From: Mycolicibacterium holsaticum DSM 44478 = JCM 12374
GTDB taxonomy: Bacteria; Actinomycetota; Actinomycetes; Mycobacteriales; Mycobacteriaceae
Assembly (NCBI RefSeq): GCF_019645835.1
Contig: NZ_CP080998.1
Coordinates: 1,116,001-1,180,000, forward strand
Direction of reading: 5' to 3'
DNA length: 64,000 nt
Numbering within the stretch: position 1 is the stretch's first letter; each line of letters begins with the position of its first letter. Position numbers and translations under genes: made by a program. Below are positions 33,407-42,556 of this stretch, piece by piece. The notes beneath the pieces were generated by a model. That model was not told the origin of the DNA. It did no database searches and saw nothing but the letters and a program-made list of their open reading frames with translations.

Positions 33407-34773
33407 GTCTCCAACAGTCGGCTATGCCCGGTTCTCCCGCTGCGGCAGAGATGGCCTTGACCAGGGGTGTTGCGGATGTTGCGGATGTAGCGGATATGAA
33501 AGTTACGACCGCCCAGCTCCTCGACGAAATAGAGTCGTACCTAGCGAGGTTCGTGGCCTATCCTTCCGACCATGCCCGCGTTGCTCATGTCCTCTGGATC
33601 GTGCATACGTGGTTCATGGACTTGTGGGACAACACGCCGCGACTAGCCTTCATGTCGCCCGAGAAGGAGAGCGGAAAGACAAGGGCTCTGGAAGTGACCG
33701 AGGCACTAGTACCCCGGCCGCTCTTCTCTGTCAATGCCACCCCCGCATATATCTACCGGAAAGTGGCTGACCCAAGCGGTCTCCCGACGATTCTGTTTGA
33801 CGAGATTGACGCTGTTTTCGGTCCGAACGCGAAGGGCAACGAGGAGCTTCGGGCCTTCTTGAACTCGGGTTATAGGCCAGGCGGAACGTCGGGGCGGTGC
33901 GTTACGGTCAACAACACAATCACGACTCAGGAGCGGGAGTCTTACTGTGCGGTTGCACTGGCCGGACTGCATGAATTGCCCGACACGATCACCTCTCGTG
34001 CTGTCTTAATCCGCATGCGCCGCAGGGCCAAAGGTGAAAAAGTCGAGCCTTGGCGTCGGCGAACGAATGGCCCAGACGGAGCAACGTTAGGTAGGAAGAT
34101 CGACGAATGGTCGACACAGGCAAAAGTCTTCATTAATCCCTACCCGGAGCTGCCCAGAGGAATAGAGGACCGTAAGGCAGATACGTGGGAGCCACTTCTG
34201 GCCGTCGCCGACCTGGCTGGGGAAACGTGGTCCAAGCGTGCCCGTGCTGCCGCAAGGGCATTCGTTTCTGCCTCGCAGGAAGATCCGGACACGGTCGGCG
34301 TGCAGCTACTACGTGATCTTCGGACAGTGTTCGGCGATCGGGATTTCATGTACACCCGCGATATCCTTGAATCGCTGGGCAGGTTGCCCGAATCTCGTTG
34401 GGCTCACTTCCACCTCACCGGCTCACCGTTGAATGATAGAGATTTGGCCCGAGAGCTTAAGGCGTACGGGGTCCGGTCACGAGATCATCGCCGAGGCGAC
34501 ACGGTCAAAAAGGGATATGACGCTGACGATCTCGCCGACCCATGGGACCGCTATGTGGACGCTTTTCCCGTAGCCGCTACAAGCGCTACAGAAGCTACAA
34601 CACAGGTCGACGACTCGAGGGGGGTACTGAAAGCACCTCTTGAAGCGGACCAACGTTCATTGCGATCCGTGTGCTCGGCCCCAAGTTGCACTAAGCGCTC
34701 GTGGCGGGACGGATTATGCGAGGCGCATCACGGCGAAGCAATCATCCGCAGCGGAAAGTACAACCCACGATGA
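33403..34773 (+). CDS. DUF3631 ATPase/primase-helicase-like protein
   Basis: 456 residues. FMSPEKESGKTRALEV is a Walker A-like loop (near residues 84-99), PTILFDEIDAVFG the Walker B, and the C-terminal region from AGLHELPDTITSRAVLIRMRRRAKGEKVEPWRRR is the DUF3631 domain. The family occurs in actinobacterial phages and integrative elements next to integrase and Xis genes, probably in element replication. A short repeat near residue 24 (VADVADVAD) reflects a small DNA repeat at 33472-33498. The C-terminal CSAPSCTKRSWRDGLCEAHH is a small zinc-binding motif (C-x4-C, then C-x2-H-H). Confidence 0.85.
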   Translation: MSLQQSAMPGSPAAAEMALTRGVADVADVADMKVTTAQLLDEIESYLARFVAYPSDHARVAHVLWIVHTWFMDLWDNTPRLAFMSPEKESGKTRALEVTEALVPRPLFSVNATPAYIYRKVADPSGLPTILFDEIDAVFGPNAKGNEELRAFLNSGYRPGGTSGRCVTVNNTITTQERESYCAVALAGLHELPDTITSRAVLIRMRRRAKGEKVEPWRRRTNGPDGATLGRKIDEWSTQAKVFINPYPELPRGIEDRKADTWEPLLAVADLAGETWSKRARAAARAFVSASQEDPDTVGVQLLRDLRTVFGDRDFMYTRDILESLGRLPESRWAHFHLTGSPLNDRDLARELKAYGVRSRDHRRGDTVKKGYDADDLADPWDRYVDAFPVAATSATEATTQVDDSRGVLKAPLEADQRSLRSVCSAPSCTKRSWRDGLCEAHHGEAIIRSGKYNPR

Positions 34774-34833
34774 ACCGTGCTCTTACTTCGCAAGAAGGGG
34801 CAACTGCCTGACCGGATTGGTCAACATCCGTCG

Positions 34834-35046
34834 TCACCAGAATCGATTTGTGGGCTTTGCCATGCCATCTAAGTCCGCGATCCGCACCCGCCACATTCGG
34901 CCGACACGATACGCAACGACCCTTTGATCGGCGATGAACCGTCTCAAGGTCTTCGTGCTGATCGAGAGGTACGCCGCCCCGCAGGACAAGCTGATGTACT
35001 GATTACGCGTGTGTGCCATATCGCAATGTGGGCATTCAACTTTCAT
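34834..35046 (-). CDS. Small protein: N-terminal CxxC plus helix-turn-helix
   Basis: 70 residues: VECPHCDMAHTRNQYI carries a CxxC and a His that may bind zinc. SLSCGAAYLSISTKTLRRFIADQRVVAYRVGRMWRVRIADLDG is an excisionase/MerR-like DNA-binding helix-turn-helix and wing. It converges with the DUF3631 gene and precedes mcrC with only about 27 bases between. It could be a second Xis or a regulator of the restriction genes. Confidence 0.65.
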   Translation of the reverse strand: MKVECPHCDMAHTRNQYISLSCGAAYLSISTKTLRRFIADQRVVAYRVGRMWRVRIADLDGMAKPTNRFW

Positions 35047-35073
35047 CTTTACCGACTGTCTTTTGAAGACCGG

Positions 35074-36288
35074 TTACGCCAGTAGTGCAGCCAGCGATTC
35101 GGTAAGTGTGTCGGGTGTACAGAACGTAACCTCGCTATTAACAACCGGCTTGAGGTCTTCGCCCCATGCGTAGCCCAATCCGTAAGGTTCGTCTTGTAGA
35201 TCGAGAGCCGGTGCGAAAGCACGCCTATAGGCGAGCAAGTCCAGGGCAGCGGCACGAGCAGAGTCGGCCACCGACCGCTTAATACCTCCCTTGACCTCGA
35301 TCATCAACCAACGGCTGCTCCCGTCCTTTTCCACCTCTATTACGAGATCAGGAATGAGACCCCCCTTGCTCGTGAAGTGATGCGCCCTTTGCGCTTCCCG
35401 ATACAAAGAACCGGCCGTGAGCCCAGTTGGTGCGGACTGATACGTCATCTGCAATGTGGCGTCGCCACGATTCGCACGGAAAATCAAGGGCGGCTTGAGA
35501 AGTCCAGTAGTTGATGCCTGCCAACCATGTTGTCGGAGAGCCCGGATCGCGTCAAAGGCGCAGTGCAACTCGAGGAGGACGCTGTCTCGGCTTGCGATGA
35601 GAGCATCGTTCTCAACGGCCTCTCGAATCGCACTGCGATCCAGTCGAGCGATATAGCGCTGATACAGCTCAACTACGTCGACAGCAGCCTGATAGCGCAG
35701 GCGTCCTCTGCCCGTACGCACGCGGCTTATGGTCACGGGTGTGGGTTGATGACGTGGAAGGTCGATCAGTTGGCGGGCCTGCAGCCAACGCGTTGCTTCA
35801 GCGACTCTCGTACGTACGAGAGCAGCCGGTCCTTCCATGGTCCCCTTGTGCCACCCAGTCCGCTTACCAAACTCGGCGATCGCAAACAACGCGAACGCGA
35901 GCACCTGGTTCTCAGCTGTGTTGTACGCCCGGTGGCTTGGGGCGGTGACGAAGATGTGCGGAATACCTGTCGCTGCCCTATAGGAAAATGTTTCGCTCCA
36001 TCTGATCGCACCGCGGACTCGTTCGGCACTAGTCTCGACTTCGGTAGCGGTCGTCGTCGAAAGCCGTCGGACAAGTGAAGGCATCTGTTCGAGTAGTCGC
36101 CCCACTGGCTCGCTGAGGATGAATTGCAACTGGGCGAGATAGCGGACCTCAGAAGAAGGCATCTGTAGGAGCGTTCCGGCCCAGAGTAGGAGATCCGTTT
36201 CCTGAGTTGAAGCTTGGGTGATGTAGCGCCAGATGTCGCGGCGAAGCCTAGAGATGACCTCCTCACGACTCCAAGCCAGAGACTTCAC
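35074..36288 (-). CDS. mcrC: McrC-like nuclease subunit
   Basis: 404 residues. N-terminal two thirds are helical and resemble the DUF2357/McrC stalk region. The nuclease core near residues 305-335 has LIPDLVIEVEKDG then WLMIEVKGG, a PD-(D/E)xK motif with Asp and E-x-K. It is the cleavage subunit of a modification-dependent (type IV) restriction system with the next gene. Its GTG start overlaps the mcrB stop (GTGA at 36285-36288), so the pair is co-translated, as in mcrBC operons. Confidence 0.78.
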   Translation of the reverse strand: MKSLAWSREEVISRLRRDIWRYITQASTQETDLLLWAGTLLQMPSSEVRYLAQLQFILSEPVGRLLEQMPSLVRRLSTTTATEVETSAERVRGAIRWSETFSYRAATGIPHIFVTAPSHRAYNTAENQVLAFALFAIAEFGKRTGWHKGTMEGPAALVRTRVAEATRWLQARQLIDLPRHQPTPVTISRVRTGRGRLRYQAAVDVVELYQRYIARLDRSAIREAVENDALIASRDSVLLELHCAFDAIRALRQHGWQASTTGLLKPPLIFRANRGDATLQMTYQSAPTGLTAGSLYREAQRAHHFTSKGGLIPDLVIEVEKDGSSRWLMIEVKGGIKRSVADSARAAALDLLAYRRAFAPALDLQDEPYGLGYAWGEDLKPVVNSEVTFCTPDTLTESLAALLA

Positions 36289-39032
36289 GAGCCTGGCTGC
36301 TCGAAGACATCTTCCTCATAAGAATCCTCGAGATCCTGGAGATGTTGGGTATGGCCCTCCGAAAGTTCCAAACCAAGAACGGCATTCAACGTCTGCCGTA
36401 GTCGTCTCCTACGGTCGGCGCTACCCATTAATGGTGCGAGTCTTGCATACAGCGAGTCACCGGTCGCGGCATCAATTCCCTCGAACTGAGGTAGGAGATA
36501 GCTATAGAAGCCTTCGAAGATAAGTTGGCCGTCATCCGCCTCAGCCAATGCAAGCCGTTCGCGGAGGAACTTGGCAAGATCCATGAACACAGCCGGCCCG
36601 ACGTCCTTCAGTTCCCGTAGGATCAGAAGCCGTTTGGCGAGCGCCGCTGGCCTCGGCTCGGCTGCAGCCTCCCGGTCGATCAAAGCTTCGAAGACCGACG
36701 TGTTCGGAGATGCGACCTCAATGAACGCGAACCGGCGCATCAGTGCGAACGACATCTCGAAAAGCAATGATTTGTCAAATACGTTCATCGTGGCGATGAT
36801 TCGCCAGGACTGTGGGATCTCGAGCACATCGGCATCTGGCCGTGGGCTTGCAACTCCCTCTGGAACGAGAACGAGGGGTTTGCCCTTTGCCTCGGGGCGG
36901 GAATATGGAAGGACTACAGGCTGGCCGGAGAGCACTGTGAAGAGCTGGCCAAAAGCACGGTCGAAGTGCGCACGGTTCAGTTCATCGATAAGGAGCCATT
37001 CTTTCTTTCGAATCGCTTGAAGGAAGTGTCCCTCTTCAAAGTCGAGCGTGTCTGGTCCTGTTGGGCGCAGCCCACCGATCGTCTCGTACGTGGTCCAATC
37101 GGCAGTTGCCGTCGTGGGCATGAACCCAGAACACATGCCGACCTTGTGGGCCGCCGCCGCAACGGCCTGAGCGAGGGTCGTTTTGGCGGTGCCAGGCGGA
37201 CCCGTCAGGATCACGTGCTTTCCGCTGAGAATTGCCGCAAGGAGTTGTACATAGATCTGTTCATCAAGGGTCAGATTTGCTTTCACGGCTGCCTCGCGGA
37301 CGCTCTCCAACGTCAACTCCCCGGAAGCTTCTGCGCCACCACCTGATTTGAGCAGTTGGTCGAACTGCTGGCGGCTGATCTGTTGGATCGACGTCTGAGC
37401 GTTCCTGGAGGGTCCGTCTCGAAAGCCGATTGGGTGATCGAACGGAACGTACTCTTCAATTTTGGCGACGAAGTCGTCGGGTGAAGGCTGGTCTATTGAA
37501 GCGATCCGGCCGTGACCAAAGTAGCTCTGCGACGTACCATCGGATGCTGCCCCTGTCCGGTAGTAAATAAACTGCGCACCAGGTGAATTCGACAGCACTT
37601 TCCATGACCCGGAAGAGTTTCGAGTCCAGTGGTAGCGCTGGCCTTCGACGTCATCGTATGGATTGGTGCCGTCTGTCTTTACCTCGCCTTGGTTCAGAAT
37701 GAAGTAGCGGCCAGTCGTGGATCCGCTCTGCTTCCGCACGATGAGAGGCGTCTGATTCCCTAGCCCACCCAAAGTGACGGGCTCTCCTGATCGAGCAAGA
37801 ACGTAACCTTCGGTGAGCTCGGAGGGATCAATCTTCTGAAACTCGCTCAACTTCACCCAAAGGCTATGGAACTCAGAGGGATCGTAGTAATTGGGGACGA
37901 GGTCATGATCGATTTCGCTTGGGTCTGTTGTGATGTCGAGTAGACGGGTGCGCCAGGTTCCGCCGTCGCGGCTGTAAAGGTAGACAAATGTGTCACTACC
38001 GGCAGCGAGTTGGGCATGCAGCTTCTGGAGCCACTCGGATGAGAGTCCGGTTGCGTCTGATGTCTTGCTTCGCCGCCCCCACCAAACCGAGCCATGCTGC
38101 TCTGCGACCTCTTCATGACGTTCGATAGTGTCTGGGCGGAAGCCGACGCTCCACTTGAGGACGAGGTCAACGGCCGATGCGTCTGCGCCGCCAAGTACGT
38201 CAATAATTCGTTGCGCCGCATTAGGTTTCGTAATCTCGCTGACAGTGCCTTGTTGGCCGAACGAGTCCCGAAGGTCGGGGTCGAATCGTTCATAAGGAAT
38301 CGCGGTTGCGAGCCACTCGACGGGCAAAGTGTTTCTGGCTGCAACGTCCTCAGCGAAAGCCCCGTCGGTGCGGTACCTGTATTCCCCAGCTGCCCTTCCG
38401 ACCGCCACGTGGCCGGGATTTGACTTCAGCGGCAGCACAACGAGGTCGCCGACTTTGATCTCATGACGGAACCGCATGATCTGGGTTGCCTGGCTAGCAA
38501 GGCTCGCGGGTCGATGTTCGTTGTATGCGCTTTCGATGCGTGCCTTGAGCTGGTCACGGTCGATGACGCCGTCGAGGGACCCCAGTTCGGACCACCCGAC
38601 GACGGCCACCCCCTCCTCGAGAGCGAGTTTCTCCTGCTCGCCGTCACGTCCAGCCCGCACTAGCCAGACATGAACGCCAGTACTAAGCGTCGAGGTCGTG
38701 TTGTCGTCTGCTCTCAAGCTCCGGATCTCGAAACCCAAATCTCGGAGGCGTCGACACACCTCTGCCCCTCCGGACAATCCCCGCTGACTGAGAGGCGTCT
38801 CGTGCGGATGCTCGATGTCGTAGGCAATTCCATACAACGCCTTTGACGGGTATTCGTCGCCTTCGTAGACCACGACATAGTCCCGAGCTTCGCGGAAGCC
38901 GTGCTCACGGAGAGTAGCTTGACGATCTCCGTCCCTAAGCTGCCGAATCGCTTCGAGGACGCCCTCACGCGTGACTGAAGTGCGCCACCAATCTCGGGCC
39001 GCTTCTGAAGTGATTCCCCTGTCCTCCTCCAT
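36285..39032 (-). CDS. mcrB: McrB-like AAA+ GTPase with several N-terminal DNA-reader domains
   Basis: 915 residues. Residues about 18-105 (TREGVLEAIRQLRDGDRQ to CRRLRDLGFEI) resemble the ScoMcrA-type N-terminal head domain. About 118-235 (VHVWLVRAGRDGEQEKLALEEG, MRFRHEIKVGDLVVLPLK) look like an EVE-like modified-base reader. About 480-560 (FGHGRIASI, PFDHPIGFRDG) look like a second, SRA-like reader. The AAA+ motor follows: Walker A GPPGTAKTTLAQ near 610, Walker B WLLIDELNRAHFDRAFGQ near 680, and the sensor ATMNVFDKSLLFEMSFALMRRF close to the McrB MNxxDRS signature. Target is presumably modified phage DNA. No clear ribosome site precedes ATG 39032, so it may be leaderless. Confidence 0.8.
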   Translation of the reverse strand: MEEDRGITSEAARDWWRTSVTREGVLEAIRQLRDGDRQATLREHGFREARDYVVVYEGDEYPSKALYGIAYDIEHPHETPLSQRGLSGGAEVCRRLRDLGFEIRSLRADDNTTSTLSTGVHVWLVRAGRDGEQEKLALEEGVAVVGWSELGSLDGVIDRDQLKARIESAYNEHRPASLASQATQIMRFRHEIKVGDLVVLPLKSNPGHVAVGRAAGEYRYRTDGAFAEDVAARNTLPVEWLATAIPYERFDPDLRDSFGQQGTVSEITKPNAAQRIIDVLGGADASAVDLVLKWSVGFRPDTIERHEEVAEQHGSVWWGRRSKTSDATGLSSEWLQKLHAQLAAGSDTFVYLYSRDGGTWRTRLLDITTDPSEIDHDLVPNYYDPSEFHSLWVKLSEFQKIDPSELTEGYVLARSGEPVTLGGLGNQTPLIVRKQSGSTTGRYFILNQGEVKTDGTNPYDDVEGQRYHWTRNSSGSWKVLSNSPGAQFIYYRTGAASDGTSQSYFGHGRIASIDQPSPDDFVAKIEEYVPFDHPIGFRDGPSRNAQTSIQQISRQQFDQLLKSGGGAEASGELTLESVREAAVKANLTLDEQIYVQLLAAILSGKHVILTGPPGTAKTTLAQAVAAAAHKVGMCSGFMPTTATADWTTYETIGGLRPTGPDTLDFEEGHFLQAIRKKEWLLIDELNRAHFDRAFGQLFTVLSGQPVVLPYSRPEAKGKPLVLVPEGVASPRPDADVLEIPQSWRIIATMNVFDKSLLFEMSFALMRRFAFIEVASPNTSVFEALIDREAAAEPRPAALAKRLLILRELKDVGPAVFMDLAKFLRERLALAEADDGQLIFEGFYSYLLPQFEGIDAATGDSLYARLAPLMGSADRRRRLRQTLNAVLGLELSEGHTQHLQDLEDSYEEDVFEQPGS

Positions 39033-39353
39033 GGGTCGACGTTAACGCAGCACGCGTCTCTCCAGCTCTGTGTCATGGCGACTTCTTCTATGGAACAGAT
39101 GTGGCGCAGCAGACATGTCCATGTCACACCTACGACGCGGCACTACTTTGCCTGGGGGAGTACCCCTTGCGGATCTTTGCCGGACACTCAAGCAACAGCG
39201 CCGCATCCCCCTAGTTCCCATTTTTCCAGCGAACCGTCTCCTTAGCTGAGGCTGTGATGCCTGCTGAAAACACTCTCGGGAGACGACTACCGCCGCGACG
39301 GAATCTGAGAAGATTGCAGACTGTTGCATGCATCACTTCGGGCGAGGGGGAAT
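39033..39353. other. Divergent promoter region between mcrB and the NDT/ATPase gene
   Basis: A 321-base interval between two divergent defence-like genes. It is rich in short runs without a convincing frame. The only useful signal is the GAGGGGG ribosome site at about 39344-39350 before ATG 39354. I see no clear dyad or inverted repeat for a regulator. Confidence 0.4.
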
Positions 39354-41708
39354 ATGAAGTCAACTGTATTCATGGGGTATCCCGAGAAGCCCAGGGGGCA
39401 GGCGGACGTCTTGAGGGCAACCGCTAAGAAACTCAACAGCGCTGGTGTCGTAGCCGCTTTGACGTGGGAAAGCCTCAACGTGGAAGGCACCATAGTCATC
39501 TCGGCAATTCTCGAAGCAATTGACAGCGCCGCCATGTGCGTTTTCGATATAACCGCACCGAATCCGAATGTTCTTTTCGAAGCTGGATACGCAATTGGTC
39601 GAGGTAAACCGGTCTGGTTGACCATGGATGCTACAGACGCTCGTGCGCAAAGTGACTGGCGTGACTTCGCTTTACTCCGCGAAGTGGGCTACACCGCTTA
39701 TCAGAACAGCGACGAACTGGTAGGAAAATTTGATTCGCTTGACCCTATTAGCAATCTGCAGGCGTTGTATGACCAGATAATTGAACCGGCCCTACCTGAG
39801 CAAGAAACACCTCGAGACTCAGTACTGTACTGCACAACTTTTCAACCTTTCGAGGCGTCGAATCGTTTGAACAATATGATGGAGGCTAGGCAGAGCCGAG
39901 GCGAAAAAATTATCGTCGCCGATCCGTCTGAAACAAGTTTAGTCCCTTTAACCTGGTTCGTAAGGCAGATGAGTGCTGCAGCCGGCGTTATAGTCAGTTA
40001 CGCCGGTCAAAACCGTAAACGTGCCGACCTATACAACAACCGACACGCGTTCATTGCCGGTGTAGCGATGGGCCTAGAAATACCCATTTTGATGCTAGCT
40101 GAAGATACGTACGCACCTCCTTTCGATTACGAGGGTCTTCTGCACATTTATGAAACCGCGGAGGAATGCCTAGAGGATGCACGTGAGTGGCTCGGCTCCC
40201 TCGAGCTAGATCGTGCGAGTTGGAAGACACCGCGGGTGTCACTGCGAAGTAAGCTAGCAGGCTTGCGTTTCGGCGAGCACGTAGCCGAGAACGAGCGCAC
40301 TGAGTTGCCGGATTACTTCGTCGAGACGTCCGGTTACCATGAAGTAGTTGCTGCTCGGGACAGCATTTTCATTGGCCATAGAGGCACCGGCAAGACGGCG
40401 AACGCGATACAGGCTTTCGATCACTTGGCCGGAAATAAGACCAATCTCGTAATCTTGATCAAGCCGCCCGGCTTCGAATTTCCAGCGATGCTGGCAGTCA
40501 TTGAGCGCCTGCCGGCTTTCCAACATGACTACTTCTTTGATGCCTTATGGCGGTTCGTAATCCAGACTGAGATTGCAAACGCGGTGCTTCAGCGGCTTGA
40601 GCAACGAAGCCAATACGTGCCTTACTCTGCGGATGAACAATCGTTCCTCGACTACGTGCAAGAAGCCCCATTCGTCGTGCGTGCTGAAATGTCCGTACGC
40701 CTCGAGCAGGCCCTCGATGCCTTACTGAGTGCACTACCTGAGCAGTCTGACGACTCGAAAAGAAATTTGATCAACGAGGCATTCCACACTAGGGCGCTAG
40801 CTGTTCTCCGGTCACGATTGGGTATCGCATTAAAGGACCGCAGCAGGGTCGCTGTGTTTGTAGACAACCTGGATAAAGGTTGGGAACGAAGCGCTAACTT
40901 CTCGGTAATGGCGAGGTTTATCCTTGGCCTACTGACAGCACGCGGTCAGATAGTGCTCGACTTTCAACGGGAAGATTACTGGCGGGAGTCGATCAAACTC
41001 ACCGTTGCAATATTTTTGAGGAGCGACATCTACGCCTACCTGCGAGACGCGGCTAGGGAACCTGACAAATTGCCGATCTCAAATGTTACCTGGAGAGACA
41101 GAGCCACGCTGCGACATGTGCTTGAATCTCGATTTCTATTGTCCACCAGCTCTCCGTCGCCTGACAGGCTATGGTCCGAGGTGTTCTGTGATTCTGTGGA
41201 CGGAGAAGCAACTGCTGATTACATTCTCCGAGTTATCTTGCCTCGCCCACGCGATTTGGTCTTTATTTCCAATGCCGCCGTTGCACATGCAGTTGATCGT
41301 GGACATGATCGCGTCGAATCGGAGGACTTCCTATCTGCCAAAGCGACATATTCGCAGTATGCCTACGAGGCCCTGCTGGTGGAAAATGGTGTCACGATTC
41401 CTCAGATGGAAGATGTGTTACTGAGCTTTATCGGTGCACCCTCTATCGGAACCTACGCAGATCGCACCGAAATGATTATTCGCTACGGCGGTTTCACCAC
41501 TGAGCAGGTCCCGCCGTTGATCTCGAAGTTAATTTCAATGTCATTTTTTGGCGTAGAAATAGCCCCGGAAGAATTCGTATTCCCTGAAATCGGTACCGAG
41601 ATGAAGTTAGCCACGACCAAAGCCGCAAGGTTGCAGTCTGAGGAGGCCGAGCGGAAATTAATGATACATCCGGCCTTTGAAGCGTTCTTGGGCGTCGAGC
41701 AGATCTAA
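39354..41708 (+). CDS. Putative defence protein: two NDT/TIR-like domains fused to a Sll1717-type P-loop ATPase
   Basis: 784 residues from ATG 39354. The first domain (1-95) has the nucleoside-deoxyribosyltransferase/TIR-like pattern VFDITAPNPNVLFEAGYAIG with the candidate catalytic Glu, and VFMGYP at the first strand. A second similar Rossmann-like domain spans about 135-245 (DPSETSLVPLTWFVRQMSAA to GVAMGLEIPILML). From about 305 comes a P-loop ATPase like the Sll1717 family: FGEHVAENERTELPDYFV, Walker A FIGHRGTGKTA near 341, Walker B-like VAVFVDNLDKGW near 500. Nucleotide-cleaving effector plus P-loop sensor is a recurrent anti-phage design. Its DNA is AT-rich and foreign. Exact activity is unknown. 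Confidence 0.7.
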   Translation: MKSTVFMGYPEKPRGQADVLRATAKKLNSAGVVAALTWESLNVEGTIVISAILEAIDSAAMCVFDITAPNPNVLFEAGYAIGRGKPVWLTMDATDARAQSDWRDFALLREVGYTAYQNSDELVGKFDSLDPISNLQALYDQIIEPALPEQETPRDSVLYCTTFQPFEASNRLNNMMEARQSRGEKIIVADPSETSLVPLTWFVRQMSAAAGVIVSYAGQNRKRADLYNNRHAFIAGVAMGLEIPILMLAEDTYAPPFDYEGLLHIYETAEECLEDAREWLGSLELDRASWKTPRVSLRSKLAGLRFGEHVAENERTELPDYFVETSGYHEVVAARDSIFIGHRGTGKTANAIQAFDHLAGNKTNLVILIKPPGFEFPAMLAVIERLPAFQHDYFFDALWRFVIQTEIANAVLQRLEQRSQYVPYSADEQSFLDYVQEAPFVVRAEMSVRLEQALDALLSALPEQSDDSKRNLINEAFHTRALAVLRSRLGIALKDRSRVAVFVDNLDKGWERSANFSVMARFILGLLTARGQIVLDFQREDYWRESIKLTVAIFLRSDIYAYLRDAAREPDKLPISNVTWRDRATLRHVLESRFLLSTSSPSPDRLWSEVFCDSVDGEATADYILRVILPRPRDLVFISNAAVAHAVDRGHDRVESEDFLSAKATYSQYAYEALLVENGVTIPQMEDVLLSFIGAPSIGTYADRTEMIIRYGGFTTEQVPPLISKLISMSFFGVEIAPEEFVFPEIGTEMKLATTKAARLQSEEAERKLMIHPAFEAFLGVEQI

Positions 41709-41734
41709 TCAACGAAATTCGATACAGTTAAGGG

Positions 41735-42244
41735 ATGATCCCGGATGACCTGGTGATTCGGAAACCTGAGCTGACGGACCTTTACCGCGTTGCAATGATG
41801 CACATAGAGGCATGGAGAGACTGCTACGCGGGGATGGTACCTCAGAATTATCTTGACGAGCTCGACCCGATCACGTGGATGCACGAATATCGCCGCTTGA
41901 TGGATATCGGGCGCACAATGCTGTTGGCAGAGTCTGCGGGCACGCCGGTCGGCGTAGCGATATTCGGCAGCAGGACGTTAGGTATCGGCCACGTCGAAAT
42001 CGATGCTCTCTATATCGCACGTGACAGGCAAGGTGACGGGATCGGCCCACGCTTGCTCCACGAGGTACTCGGTTACCAGGAGTACACAACTGTCTCGTTG
42101 GAGTGTGCTACGGATAATCAGAGAGGATGCCGCTTCTGGGAGGCGTCTGGGTTTCGCTTCACCGGCGAAACTGGCAGCTATCCAATTCCCGGCGCCGAAG
42201 ACTTGCCGACAAACCGGTACATCCGCGACATCAACGGTTCGTGA
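41735..42244 (+). CDS. GNAT-family N-acetyltransferase
   Basis: 169 residues with the GNAT fold: an N-terminal IRKPELTDLYRVAMMHIEAW, the acetyl-CoA loop in IDALYIARDRQGDGIGPRLLHEV (near 90-112), and the final strand region VSLECATDNQRGCRFWEASGFRFTGE. Cargo gene of the island, 27 bases after the NDT/ATPase gene and probably in its transcript. Such genes sometimes act as toxins or detoxify metabolites; nothing here says which. Confidence 0.85.
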   Translation: MIPDDLVIRKPELTDLYRVAMMHIEAWRDCYAGMVPQNYLDELDPITWMHEYRRLMDIGRTMLLAESAGTPVGVAIFGSRTLGIGHVEIDALYIARDRQGDGIGPRLLHEVLGYQEYTTVSLECATDNQRGCRFWEASGFRFTGETGSYPIPGAEDLPTNRYIRDINGS

Positions 42245-42314
42245 GGACTTCGGACGACTATCCATAACCGTATGACTGCTGAACTCGCTGAGGCGCCGGA
42301 AGAGTACAAGCGAT

Positions 42315-42341
42315 CAGTCCACAGTCCGCACGCAGTCCGCA
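42315..42341 (+). repeat. Arm-type integrase repeats, right end
   Basis: CAGTCCGCA at 42322-42330 and 42333-42341, preceded by the near copy CAGTCCACA at 42315. Same orientation and same 11-base period as the left pair at 31810-31829. Together they mark the integrase arm sites of one element. Confidence 0.6.
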
Positions 42342-42461
42342 GAGCACTCGACAGCGGCCAACAACAACCACACTTATTCATACGTATTTACGCAGCGCAG
42401 GCCAATATTCTCGATCCGAACCGTTGCGTACCGCTAACTACAATTCACCAAGTAGAGCACT

Positions 42462-42504
42462 CTTAAAATCCGTCCAGTGTCGGTTCGAGTCCGACTGGGG
42501 GCAC
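42462..42504 (+). repeat. attR: displaced tRNA 3' half
   Basis: Shares CTTAAAATCCG, TTCGAGT and CTGGGGGCAC with the intact tRNA. The T-stem is GTCGG/CCGAC instead of GTGAG/CTCAC and still pairs, so this is the 3' half of a different functional allele and not a mutated copy. No 5' half precedes it. Confidence 0.7.
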
Positions 42505-42556
42505 GGGGAGAGGTCTTCGTAGCGGAAAGCGTCGCCGACGTGATCGAGTGTCCGAC

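Larger units (their letters stand above)
31709..42504. mobile_element. Integrative island in the tRNA gene (integrase, Xis, DUF3631, McrBC, NDT/ATPase)
   Basis: A segment of about 10.8 kb bounded by the tRNA 3' half (attL, 31709-31752) and a second copy of the tRNA 3' half (attR, 42462-42504). A tyrosine integrase lies immediately inside attL. Arm-type CAGTCCGCA repeats sit near both ends. An Xis-like gene and a DUF3631 ATPase, common in small actinobacterial phage-like elements, follow the integrase. The cargo is defence-like. The DNA, above all 39-42.3 kb, is visibly richer in A and T than the flanks. No capsid or tail genes are seen, so this is an island or satellite, not a full prophage. 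Confidence 0.85.
42245..42556. other. Right end of the island without a gene
   Basis: Contains the right arm-type repeats (42315-42341), AT-rich DNA and the attR core (42462-42504). A 64-codon frame from 42272 runs over the arm repeats and the att core and has no recognisable domain, so I do not count it as a gene. The orphan binding-protein gene ends just beyond. Confidence 0.6.

Noticed and set aside
42272..42466. 64-codon frame across the right end of the island
   Set aside because: It runs through the arm repeats and the att core and has no domain or good ribosome site.
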